Shown: positions 1 through 9,412 of the stretch, piece by piece
Numbering within the stretch: the first letter of the stretch is position 1
Layout of the letters: each line of letters opens with the position of its first letter
Origin: Apoderus coryli
Taxonomy: Eukaryota > Arthropoda > Insecta > Coleoptera > Attelabidae
DNA length: 64,000 nt
Direction of reading: 5' to 3'
NCBI GenBank assembly: GCA_911728435.2
Contig: OU452203.1
Span: forward strand, 21,888,134-21,952,133
Notes under the pieces: model-generated
What the model saw: the letters and a program-made list of their open reading frames with translations, nothing else
What the model was told of the DNA's origin: nothing
Databases searched by the model: none
Program-made: the position numbers and the translations under genes

Positions 1-248
1 AAGCACAGCAGCCCCTCGAAGGCCTGGAACTCCGCATAGGAAATGAGTCCATCTTTGCTCGTATCTACAATTCCTGCCAGTAGTTTGAGTGTATCTTTGT
101 TAAAGTCTTTTTCGTCCAGTAGTTTGAGGTATTTGATGACAAAATCTTCAGGGGACATGAATTTTTCGCCATTGTGTTCGATGCTGGCGTAACGGTTGAA
201 GATCTCGTGTAGTTGGTTGGAATTTGCGCGTCTAAGGTAGCCCCCACC
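1..248 (-). CDS. aralar1: Aralar1 (mitochondrial Asp/Glu carrier), N-terminal EF-hand exon, partial
   Basis: Reverse-strand exon that runs off the left edge of the window. It translates as one open frame containing FNRYASIEHNGEKFMSPEDF and, further on, GIVDTSKDGLISYAEFQAFE. These match the N-terminal calcium-sensing EF-hand region of SLC25A12/13 (Aralar/citrin), including the DTSKDGLISYAEF loop. The family exchanges mitochondrial aspartate for cytosolic glutamate plus a proton across the inner membrane, and the N-terminal domain senses cytosolic calcium. The acceptor AG is at 250-249, preceded by a pyrimidine-rich tract, so the exon begins at 248 in phase 0. The carrier domain lies outside the window. 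Recognition is by sequence pattern and is strong. Confidence 0.9.
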
Positions 249-1467
249 CTACAGAAAACAGGAAAAAGAAGTTAACCTCAATGTAGTTACGTTGGATTAA
301 TTTTATATTCTGATTCCATAAAATATCTTTGATCAATACCCTATACTTTTGAGGAGAAAACAGTATTGTTTAATTTGTATTCTATGCTGCACAGTTTTCG
401 ATATTTTTGAGATTTTCTCAGGTAATGTTGAGCCATTAACGTTTCAAAAGGAATTTAAATTTATCGAAGTAGACTATGATTACTTTCTGATAAATGTCAT
501 TATGGTCCTTTAAAGCAAATCTGTCTGCTATTATTCTTAAACATTAAAGTGCCTTATTGCCAAAAATAAATGTTAAATGAAAGTAAGAAACCTTTTTTCA
601 GCTTTTATAGTAAATTAACTACATTAATTAACAATATTTATCTTCGTTATAAATTAGAATAAATATTTTCATAACATGACCTCTACAATGAACTTATCAC
701 TTACGCTTATGATGAAAATAACTGTTTAAGGCAATAAAAATACTTTTAATTTCAATGGTTTTGCTACAATTTTATGAAAAAATTAAATTATGTAACTGTA
801 TTTATAAGAGATATTTGATTTTTTGTTGTACTTTATTTAAAAAGCGGCTTTTAAGTATTAAAATATAACAAAAATACAGGACTGACCTCAGGGATAACTA
901 AAACATTATTTGATGTTAACGCCATAATAATCTCTTTAAACAAATCAACAACCAAATTATATAAAACCTATTATTTTGAGGTGAAAACAAACAGACTATC
1001 ATTACCTAATTTTTTTTAGGTAAAGGAAAGAATTCGCTAAACAGTATGTTTAAAAATAGCTTTTAAAACCCACGTTCTACAGGCTTAACGACAATATTAA
1101 TAAAAACATTGTAAGGAACGTAAAGCGGGTGATTCGAAATACTTTACACAATAATCTCATCAATAAATAATAATTTCAAAGTTGATATTATTTGAATTTC
1201 ATCATCTCGATTGCAGCGACTAGGAAATGTACGTCAATTTCACGTGCAAAGCCTACCCAAACATATTAAAACGATTTTAAATGCGTGTTTTGATAACATC
1301 AGATAATTTATTATAAAATCAAAATTATCTCACACGTAAGTAATTAATAAATAATATGATATTATGTAGACGTCTATCCTTGAATTGTACAATATTATAT
1401 AACATTTTTTAGCGTAAATTAAATATAAATAATTAATACACCAAGTATAAAAATTGGTTTTATTTAC
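249..1467 (-). other. Probable aralar1 intron 1
   Basis: AT-rich sequence between the candidate first exon and the EF-hand exon. I see no open frame of coding character and no repeat in it. Confidence 0.45.
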
Positions 1468-1512
1468 CTCTTGGCAAAATGCTTTTGAAAATAATTTATT
1501 AATAAAATCCAT
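1468..1512 (-). CDS. aralar1: Candidate first coding exon of aralar1
   Basis: A 15-codon exon, ATG at 1512-1510, reading MDFINKLFSKAFCQE and followed by GTAAATA at 1467. It ends in phase 0, and the EF-hand exon 1.2 kb downstream starts in phase 0, so the two join in frame. Insect aralar genes commonly use short alternative first exons, which is why I propose it. The donor is acceptable but the evidence is only ORF plus phase; transcript data would decide. Confidence 0.45.
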
Positions 1513-2013
1513 TACACACAAAACAATGTATTTAATTATTTAAAATGTACACTAATAATTAAATCTAATAATAACTCAGTTGTTTTATAATTTAAGTTTA
1601 TTTAAAAAATTAAAAACCAGGCACAATATGAGTATCCTATCTTACTAGTTTGGTTTGTTATGAATTATTGTTCTTTTTAAGGTGGCATTGTTTCATTCAC
1701 ATGACATGGCTTCTTTTTAAAATAGTCTGCCTCGCAAAAGTTTGCAACATATTGGGAGATTCCTTCTAATTATTATTAGCGTAGTTTTCTGTAGGTTGCT
1801 TCTTGAATTGATTTGAATATAATAATATGGCCCTATGGATTCCGAATAGGCCTTGTTTTCAAAAATTTGAAAAATTAAGTTTTGTGGTACGCAAATGTCA
1901 ATAATAACCCCGCCCATTGCGCATATTTTTTTATTACATGAAAGCTTAGAATATAAGTCACTTTATATTCAAAGCATTAATTATTATATCCTCGATTTTG
2001 GGACTCACTTCTT
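1513..2013. other. Intergenic, 5' flanks of aralar1 and METTL4
   Basis: AT-rich sequence without recognisable coding content. The short open frames on both strands (1717-1917 minus, 1895-2113 plus) have no family resemblance and low-complexity composition. Confidence 0.5.
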
Positions 2014-2037
2014 GCATTGTCTTTATAAAGACAATGC
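2014..2037. repeat. 24-bp perfect palindrome, first copy of a dispersed motif
   Basis: GCATTGTCTTTA followed directly by its exact reverse complement. The same palindrome, 22 bp long, recurs at 5391, and a version with arms CATTGTCTT/AAGACAATG recurs at 45743. This copy lies about 140 bp upstream of the METTL4 start. It has no clear target-site duplication. Confidence 0.8.
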
Positions 2038-2174
2038 CCTCTGTGTTATCCAAGCGAGAATAAAGGTGTTCACTCACCCCTGGCCAAATAGCCCCGGTAG
2101 CTGCTGCCAATAAAGAAGTGCTACTCAATACATAACCTCGATTTTTTTTGTTTTGTTTACTTTTTCATTTCAAT

Positions 2175-3646
2175 ATGAGTATTCTGTATAAGAATGAAGA
2201 CTCCTACTTAATTTCCCATGAAAAGTATATTAACGAAATATATAAGTCTATCAATTATACAATAAACCCAAATGTGTTTAATATTAATACGAAATATAAG
2301 AAATCTAAAAGTTATAAAAATAAAATTGAAGCACCCGAAAATTCTAAGTTATTGGAGGATATTCAATTTGTTAAAGCCAAATTTGAGCAATTTTTAAATG
2401 AATATAATAGAGTAGACGCTTTAGATTTAAATGAAAGTGATAATACGCGTGCTTTAGAAATTGCGGGTAAGTAAAATAAGTATTAGTATAGTCTTATATT
2501 GAAATTGAATTAAGAATACATCGATTTTTTAGAACGTATTTATTCACACACAAGCCAATGTTTACCCGAATCTAATATACAGGGTGGAAATAATGGAAAT
2601 GCTACGACGAATCTTATACATAATACACGATATTTATTTCCGGAAAATTGTCGATTTTACTGTAAAAACGTACTTGAACTCGAACAGTTTTTATCAGACT
2701 CAGAAATATACGATTTAATTGTTTTGGACCCACCATGGTGGAACAAATACATTCGTAGAAAACGGAAAAAGTCTGGTGACGGTTACGACATGTTGTGGAA
2801 CGTCGATTTGAAAGCTATTCCAATTCAGAAACTATTAACTAGGGATGGGTTAGTTGTTATTTGGTGCACGAATTCGTTACAGAATTTAAATGAGTTAATT
2901 TGTGATATTTTACCGCATTGGAAGCTGAGGATGGTGACGAAATGGTGTTGGTTGAAGGTGACGAAATATTGGGAGACTATTTGTGATTTTCATACACCAC
3001 CCGGTATGTATGTATTTTTGTAGCCCGATTTGCAATTGTTTTATATAGATCTAATCCATATTGACTTTAGTAGATACAAGATATACTACAACTAAATCAA
3101 CTACATTTTTCGTTATTCTTTCTTTTCGAGATAAAGTCAAAAATGGAACACCTAAAATCAACAAATAAACAAAATTGTAAACATTACCGAACCTTTGGCA
3201 ATTTGAACCTGTTTTTCAATTAAAAAGTAAGATATCTCACCAGTACCATATTTTTTGAGATAACGTCTAAACTTTCATTAATCTTTATCTTTTTTCAACT
3301 AATTTACACTGATCTAATTAAATTGATTAATATAATCCTTAATTTTTAACTACTTATTAATTTTTTTAAAGGAAAACAGCCCTTCGAGCAAGTTATCATT
3401 GCTGAAAACATCTCTACAACCATCCAAAGAGACTTTGGAAGTAGAAAACTACTTATAAGCATACCCAGTGCGATTCACTCGCACAAGCCTCCGCTACTAG
3501 ATGTGTTACGACCTTATCTACCGGCGAATGCAAAATGTTTGGAGTTATTTGCCAGATACTTATTGCCGAATGTCACTAGTGTGGGAAATGAAGTTATACG
3601 CTTGCAACATGAATGTTTATATTGTGAAAATAATGATATAGTTTAA
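2175..3646 (+). CDS. Mettl4: METTL4, MT-A70 family N6-adenine methyltransferase
   Basis: Three exons: 2175-2466, 2533-3003 and 3372-3646, with GT-AG introns, total 1,038 nt and 345 residues. The second exon carries the DPPW catalytic motif at about residues 163-166 (IVLDPPWWNKYIRRK), the signature of MT-A70 methyltransferases. It is followed by GLVVIWCTNS and, across the last splice, FHTPPGKQPFEQVIIAEN; near the C terminus is IPSAIHSHKPPLLDVLRPYL. This combination is METTL4 rather than METTL3/14. Vertebrate METTL4 methylates U2 snRNA (m6Am); DNA 6mA activity has also been proposed. I chose the ATG giving MSILYKNED; an upstream in-frame ATG gives a longer, less likely N terminus. The stop codon overlaps an AATAAA signal. 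Confidence 0.92.
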
Positions 3647-3716
3647 TAAAACCATTTTTATAAGTTTTAAATGCACTTTTATTACGAAATAAATAATTTG
3701 ACACATACATTTTATT
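3645..3716. terminator. Interlocked poly(A) signals of convergent METTL4 and SEC11
   Basis: On the plus strand AATAAA occurs at 3645-3650, overlapping the METTL4 stop, and again at 3688-3693. On the minus strand AATAAA occurs at 3716-3711, overlapping the SEC11 stop, and at 3683-3678. With normal cleavage 10-30 nt downstream, the two mRNAs would abut or overlap tail to tail. Confidence 0.65.
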
Positions 3717-4372
3717 CTCTATGAAGTAAAACGTACAATCCGAGACAAGCTAGTAATGCATACTTAAACTTAGGATATTCGTTCATGAGAATCGTAACCA
3801 TACCGACGTAAGGCAAAAACCCTCGAGCCCTACCAACCACATCTGATTTTGTTAACCACAGTTGTCCAGGAGCGTACAAACCCCTATCATCTACGCTATT
3901 ATTGTCCCCCTTAGTCAAAAACTTAACTGTACCATTTTTTCTGTAACACATTTACGATTGAAGATTAAGAATGGTAATTAAATTTAAAGGAAATATTACA
4001 TACTTTTCATGTAATTTCAACACTCTATGCACAATAGGAATGTCTCTACCATCAACTTTAAATACTACGATATCTCCAACACGTACGGGCTCCTCTGGAT
4101 AGTTCGTTAAAAACAGTAAATCGCCCCTATGGAATGCCGGTTCCATACTGCCAGATAAGACGACGACTATAGGGCTTTCGCTACCAGTTACGACCATAAG
4201 TCCTTTCCATATCATTAAGGCTGATGAAACTATCATACCAAAACTTAAAACTTGGTAAATAAACTACGAAAAATTGGTTTAAACTTGGTTATATTGAATT
4301 AAAGTGAGTGTTACATTTTACCTGGCGTTTGTTCATACGTTTTACATCGCTAAATAATGAAGATAAGTCCAT
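3712..4372 (-). CDS. twr: SEC11, catalytic subunit of the signal peptidase complex
   Basis: Three exons on the minus strand: 4372-4322, 4263-4004 and 3940-3712, total 540 nt and 179 residues, the same length as vertebrate SEC11A. It is an ER-membrane serine protease (S26B family) that removes signal peptides. A single N-terminal membrane segment ([16 protein letters not shown]) precedes the catalytic SGSMEP serine at residue 56. The conserved IVHRV histidine is residue 96, and [12 protein letters not shown] supplies Asp116 and Asp122. The C terminus is again hydrophobic ([12 protein letters not shown]). The protein starts [17 protein letters not shown], matching the family's N-terminal RRMNKRQ. 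The Drosophila counterpart is twisted bristles roughened eye. The gene is complete and all splice phases agree. Confidence 0.95.
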
Positions 4373-4798
4373 TTTTAATTAATATTTTGTTAGAGTGTAT
4401 AAATAATAAATCCACGTCAGTCACAAATTATAGTTACACGTTATTTAGGTTATGTTTGTTATTAATTATTGACATTGACAGTAGTCATAACTGTGACACG
4501 TCATGTGTCACTTTATGTAGCTGGCAAAGAGAACATGAAGATAGTGAGAGCTTGATATTTAGTGTGTCTTTTAAATGTGTTTCACAACTAATAATTCATT
4601 CACACCACTAATTTTGTAGCAATAATTTTCCGCCATTCCACTTTTACTTAACAGAAATTATCGCATTCTAGTTATTTATGTATTTATTTTAAGAAATGTA
4701 GAAATACTCCAAATATTTAAACTATATGTCCCAAATATAGAATGTGAGGAACAAATTGATAAAGTTTTATTGCATTTTTGAATATTTTAATGAAAAAA
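4373..4798. other. Intergenic, SEC11 5' flank and 3' flank of the coiled-coil gene
   Basis: No supported gene. A plus-strand open frame at 4357-4611 overlaps SEC11 exon 1 antisense and looks like chance. A minus-strand poly(A) signal (TTTATT on plus) lies at 4766-4771, serving the gene that ends at 4799. Confidence 0.6.
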
Positions 4799-5296
4799 CT
4801 AATTATCTGGAGTATCCTTCTTCCGCCACTCGTCAGCAATCATTTTCAATGGCGTTAATTCATGTACACTACTTCTAATCCGTAATTCTTCGATTTGACA
4901 TAAATTATCGACTTCGTTCAATTTATTTTTATACTTTTCCATTTCCAATTGCATTTTCGCTTTAGACACTGCATCGTTACGCACAATCACATTTGAAATA
5001 ATATCTATATTTTGACAATCGCCATTGTTTGATACGTTATAGCTAACTTCATTGTTTGCATATCTCTTTATATCATTTTCCAACGCAAGTGTTTCCTGCA
5101 TTTCTTTCTTCCAAAGCACATGCTCCTTACGAACATCTACTAATAGTGATTGCAGAGCTGTACGTAGCGAATTTATACGATTTTCTAATGACTTTGCTGC
5201 GTTCGAAATGTCTACTTCTTCGTTCATAGTAACACTATTTTGATCGCTATCTTCCGAATCTGTTAGCGATATTGTGGAACTGCTTTGCGATGACAT
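4799..5296 (-). CDS. Uncharacterised 165-residue coiled-coil protein
   Basis: A single-exon minus-strand frame. The N terminus is Ser/Asp/Glu-rich (MSSQSSSTISLTDSEDSD). Two helical, heptad-like stretches follow, roughly residues 32-80 (LENRINSLRTALQSLLVDVR) and 110-150 (SKAKMQLEMEKYKNKLNEVD), and the C terminus reads LTPLKMIADEWRKKDTPDN. There is no signal peptide, membrane segment or catalytic motif. It has its own poly(A) signal about 28 bp past the stop. I do not recognise the family; small coiled-coil subunits of kinetochore or trafficking complexes look like this, but that is only a resemblance of form. Codon use and length argue for a real gene. Confidence 0.7.
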   Translation of the reverse strand: MSSQSSSTISLTDSEDSDQNSVTMNEEVDISNAAKSLENRINSLRTALQSLLVDVRKEHVLWKKEMQETLALENDIKRYANNEVSYNVSNNGDCQNIDIISNVIVRNDAVSKAKMQLEMEKYKNKLNEVDNLCQIEELRIRSSVHELTPLKMIADEWRKKDTPDN

Positions 5297-6045
5297 TGTA
5301 ATTAAAACAATGCTATAAAAATATTGACTATTGACAAATTATATTTATTAAAAATTTGGTTTTGTTTGTATATTGTTGTTATGGTAATAGCATTGTCTTT
5401 ATAAAGACAATGGTAATAGTTTTTTCTTGAAGCATCTCAACCATTATTCTTCTTCATTATTGGCAACAGGTCGTTAGGATAATAAGCGATATCCTTCTAA
5501 CAAGCAGCTATCAAAATTATTATTATAAAACATTTTGATAGCAATTCCTCACTTTCCTGTGAATCAAATTTGTTAAATAAATGTGCGTTTAGGCCAGGTG
5601 AGTGAAAATTGCTGATATTTGTTGTTGAAGGATAACGTCTATCTGTTTACACACACCTTAGTGGAGAGCGCGGCATCATTGCTTTTTTTTTCGAAGGAAC
5701 TGTCATTTCAACAATTCTGTCAGTTGTCAGGAGTATCTAACAATTAACTTTCTACGATTTAAAAATCGTAATTTCATAAAGTGATTACCAGTTAGTTTAT
5801 AAATCTTTAATTAAATTTGTGATTGATAGTTTTAACTAAGGTACGTATTAATATTTTGTGACCTTTAAACAAAATTTTAATACGTTGTAAGCGCCACTAT
5901 GCGCTAATCCTTTTCTAAAATTTCAGAGATTGAAGTAAAATACTGATCGGCCGAAAATCCGACATTTATTTATTCTAAATGAAAATTTTCTTTTTGTTTC
6001 AAACACAATATATAAAAACACACATTTATTAACAAAAAATATATT
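5297..6045. other. Intergenic region containing a palindrome and a possible noncoding exon
   Basis: Holds the 22-bp palindrome at 5391. A donor-like AAG/GTACGTATTA lies near 5840 and an acceptor-like TTTCAG near 5925, both on the plus strand. These could bound a noncoding exon, but no plus-strand coding gene starts nearby. No coding content. Confidence 0.4.
5391..5412. repeat. 22-bp perfect palindrome flanked by 8-bp direct repeats
   Basis: CATTGTCTTTA followed by its reverse complement. GGTAATAG occurs immediately before it (5383-5390) and again at 5412-5419, like a target-site duplication of a 21-bp insertion. It lies 95 bp upstream of the coiled-coil gene start. Confidence 0.8.
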
Positions 6046-6984
6046 TTACAATTTAACGACACATTCTGTGCCAGGATAATTGGGTAGGTTTAAATTATAT
6101 TTATCTTGTAAGGATTTTGGTACAAATCTACCGCCTAAATAATGGTAACGGCCACGGAAATGTTGCGCACACATTTTAGGAGCAGTTAACGATATTAACA
6201 AGTCTGGTTTTATAAAATTGTCCGTACCAGAATCACCATTTTCTACGTGCCAACCACTGGGGATATCGATGCTACAATAAATTTGAAAATTATCATAAAA
6301 CGCAAGCCAACTTTTACGATTCTTATTCAAATATAGTTTAAATTGTTTAGATTCTAACTACAAATGTATCAGAATAAAATAAATAAGGTAATTTAAATTA
6401 TTATATACGATAATTTGACTGTGACACTTAAGTTTCGTCAGATACTAACCTCGCTACCGGCACCTCCCCACAATTTAACATAAGCTCAATAATGGCTTTA
6501 AAGTCATCCCTCACAGGTGGTTTAAAACTAAAACCAAATAATCCATCAACAATCAAAGCATAATCCCTTTTTAAAACATCTAAACTAGGCAAACATTCGA
6601 TTACGTCAATGCACATAGATCTACATTGATGTAACAAATTCTTATACAAATCCTTGTCAGTTCGTTTGGGATAATAAATAACTGGTGCATAGTTAAACAG
6701 TTTAAGATGTCTAGCACATACTAGACCATCTCCGCCATTATTTCCTGTAATTTAAACCAAATGCAAACAGTCAAAAATGTGTTACTAACAAACCTACCTG
6801 GACCGCAAGCTATTAGTACACGTTTATCACATGATCCGTCAGGTTTGGAGTAACATTTAGCGATGGCAGTAGCACAACTAAGTCCTGCGAGCTCCATTAA
6901 TTGATCGACAGAAAATTTATAGTCATTGAATAACTCATTATCAATGTTTATAGCTTCAGTTTGGTTGAGATATTTTATACTCAT
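6046..6984 (-). CDS. Naxe: NAD(P)HX epimerase (NAXE / ApoA-I binding protein)
   Basis: Three exons on the minus strand: 6984-6798, 6744-6450 and 6271-6046, total 708 nt and 235 residues. It is a YjeF_N-domain protein that epimerises the R and S forms of hydrated NAD(P)H so that the partner dehydratase can repair them. Landmarks in order: [36 protein letters not shown], the phosphate-binding [34 protein letters not shown] with the conserved Asp, [25 protein letters not shown] and [12 protein letters not shown]. All are in the family order. The start used gives no obvious mitochondrial presequence; vertebrate NAXE has one, so an upstream start or exon could exist. Confidence 0.95.
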
Positions 6985-7352
6985 TTTGTTTGTTGCAATG
7001 CTAAAGTAATGTATGTTATTCTTTATTTTCTACAACGTTTGCAGAGTTAGTTTCTAAAAGTGAAAATGAAGCACAGGCATACCTTAATTGGATTTAATGT
7101 AAATTTAATTCTAGGCAAGATCATGCCAGATTTTTTTAAAATAAAATGTAAACAAGAACAAATCAAAAATCAAAGTTCGACATCTCAGGACAGTGTTGTC
7201 AAACTTTCCAAAAAATAGAATTTCCCAGTCCCACTCACATCGCAAAACAAACTGATGCCAGATTTGTGAGGGTTATTCAGCTCTGTTAGTTTCGAATATT
7301 AGGTTCTAATAAAACGACTCTAATTAATATCGGAAAGATATATTACTATTTT
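6985..7352. other. Intergenic, NAXE 5' flank
   Basis: No coding content seen. It separates two genes transcribed in the same direction. Confidence 0.5.
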
Positions 7353-8312
7353 TTATATTTTAATTAATTTCAACGTATTCTGTGTCGTACTAGTGGTAAA
7401 ATTACCATTCTTGATATTTGCACGTATTTTATCTAACGTTTCCCGCCTTTTTGCATCTATCTTTTGTATTATGGGACTTGATTTTAAATCTTCAAGAGTT
7501 TTATCATTTTCGGGTATCACTTTTTGATCAATCTCTGCAAATAAAAAAATTATTTATTTTATCTGAGAAAATAAAACACCTAATAAACAACTGTACCATT
7601 TATTTTATAGGCAGCAATAGTGTTTTTATTTATTATCGATTCCGTTGTTGATGGTGTCGATTTGACATCTGTTATCGATACACTACGAATGGTTGAACTG
7701 CTAGTGCTGACGTTATGATGTGTTGAACCTAAAATGCTTGAGTGAAGTTTGTTTTTACGTAAATCTAATATCTGATGATGATTCTTTTTGGTATCGAAAC
7801 CGCTGCGCATTTGTAATTTTAATTTGTTACGTAACTGCTCAAATTGCTTTTTTATTCTGTAAACAAATAGGTACATATGATTTTATATAAAATGCATCTC
7901 ACAGTAGATTGCAACAATATTTACCGTTCATTTGCTCGTGGTAGAGGGGATAATTTGTTATGATTAAATAATAATTGATCTTTAAATTTTTCCATTTTCA
8001 CTTTCGCAGTTTTTGTATCGATTTTCTTATTCACATTTTTGTTGTAAAATGCTGTCGAACGCTTAAATACAGCTGTAAAACCAATGATGTATGTATTACA
8101 CTCTATCAACAGGTTGCAACTAACGTTTTTTTACTTACAGTGTGTTTGAATTTCAAAGATGTTATTGTTATCTTCAATAAAACAATAAATAGTTGGAATT
8201 ACTAAAAATACATATTTAATAATGGAAAATAAATAATAACTTTTAACTCACCAAAAATTATTAACAATATAAATTTTGTTTTAAACATTTTTGTTGGACT
8301 ATTTGTGGTCAT
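7353..8312 (-). CDS. Unrecognised secreted protein, five exons, 237 residues
   Basis: Minus-strand exons 8312-8252, 8201-8139, 8072-7925, 7856-7597 and 7534-7353, all with GT-AG introns, summing to 714 nt. Residues about 10-27 (KTKFILLIIFVIPTIYCF) look like a signal peptide or a single membrane anchor. The rest is very basic and hydrophilic: VKMEKFKDQLLFNHNKLSPL, RIKKQFEQLRNKLKLQMRSG, a Ser/Thr-rich stretch (STSSSTIRSV), then IDAKRRETLDKIRANIKNG near the C terminus. The frame stays open across four joins, which is strong evidence for a real gene. I do not recognise a family. Possibilities are a secreted peptide precursor or a lineage-specific secreted protein; no function is claimed. Confidence 0.65.
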
Positions 8313-9412
8313 ACACCAAAATTAATTGAGTGCCTACGTAAATTGCATATTATTTGTAATTGTGGATATGCTTAATTGCAATTATATCGTTTATAATAAT
8401 AAATACAATTTGCAAAACTGTTGTTTAAACAAAAATTACGTTGATCATGCAATTTTAGTAGGAACCCAATAAGTTTATAATTTATAAAGTACCATAGGAA
8501 TATACCGTAATAATGTTATTGGATTATAGAATTTTATTTAGTTTTAGTCAAATTTTCGTTCACATTATTATTTTCTTTTATTTTAATAAGTACGTATATT
8601 CAAATAGAACGAATGATCAGTTAGGATAATAATTGTACTTTCTCAAATTGTTATGGGAATGTTATGGCAGTCTTGCCAACCTTCTGTAACAAAAAACAAA
8701 AAGTAGTCACAACCATATAAATTAATATAATTCGACACTACCACAGTTAAAATAAGGAACAGTTAGGTCTCTTCGTGTCGGCGTTTTCATTCACTTCACT
8801 TTACCACACTGTTCTGTTACAAAGTAATTGACAACTGAGAAAAAATCCATCACCATGTCGTGTGTAACCAAATCTTAATTCCTTTTGTTTGTTTTGCCTA
8901 TGTGGCTCTATACACACTAAGTTATAGTTTCAGGTTTTTACAATAATTTTACTCAGATTTATAGAAAGAACTTGATTACTGTTACGTACGTACGTTTAGC
9001 GGCACCGCTGTATGAATATTGACATATGTGACATTTCAGTTCAGTGTCTGTGTAATTTTTTTAGGTAGTTAAGTAAGGGAAGAAGCGTTCTTTGGTATTT
9101 TTAAGTTATTTTTTAATTAAATTAATAAGTTATTGTTTAAAAATAACGTGTTAATCATATTAGTTAAATTTTATTCATCGTCGCTGTAACTGTTTCTATA
9201 AGTTTAAACCAATAGTAAGATTAAAATGTGTAAATAAGATAGTATGTTCTACCTACTAAAATGGCGAAAACAATTATTAAAGTGTAATTTATCTATAAAC
9301 CGCATAAATTAACCGTTTTTAACATGATTTAAACTAAGTTTAGTATATAAACATTATTATTTAGTACTACCTGTATAGAATGTAGTGTCTTTTATGTGGT
9401 AAACCTATCACA
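8313..9412. other. Intergenic, presumed promoter and 5' UTR of trr
   Basis: No coding content. A TCAGT initiator-like motif occurs around 9038, and the sequence immediately upstream of the trr ATG (9413) is likely 5' UTR. Transcription start not determined. Confidence 0.45.

Noticed and set aside
1895..2113. 72-codon plus-strand frame upstream of METTL4
   Set aside because: It runs through the palindrome and a promoter-like stretch and has no recognisable features.
4357..4611. 84-codon plus-strand frame antisense to the SEC11 first exon
   Set aside because: No homology or codon bias, and it overlaps a well-supported exon and promoter.
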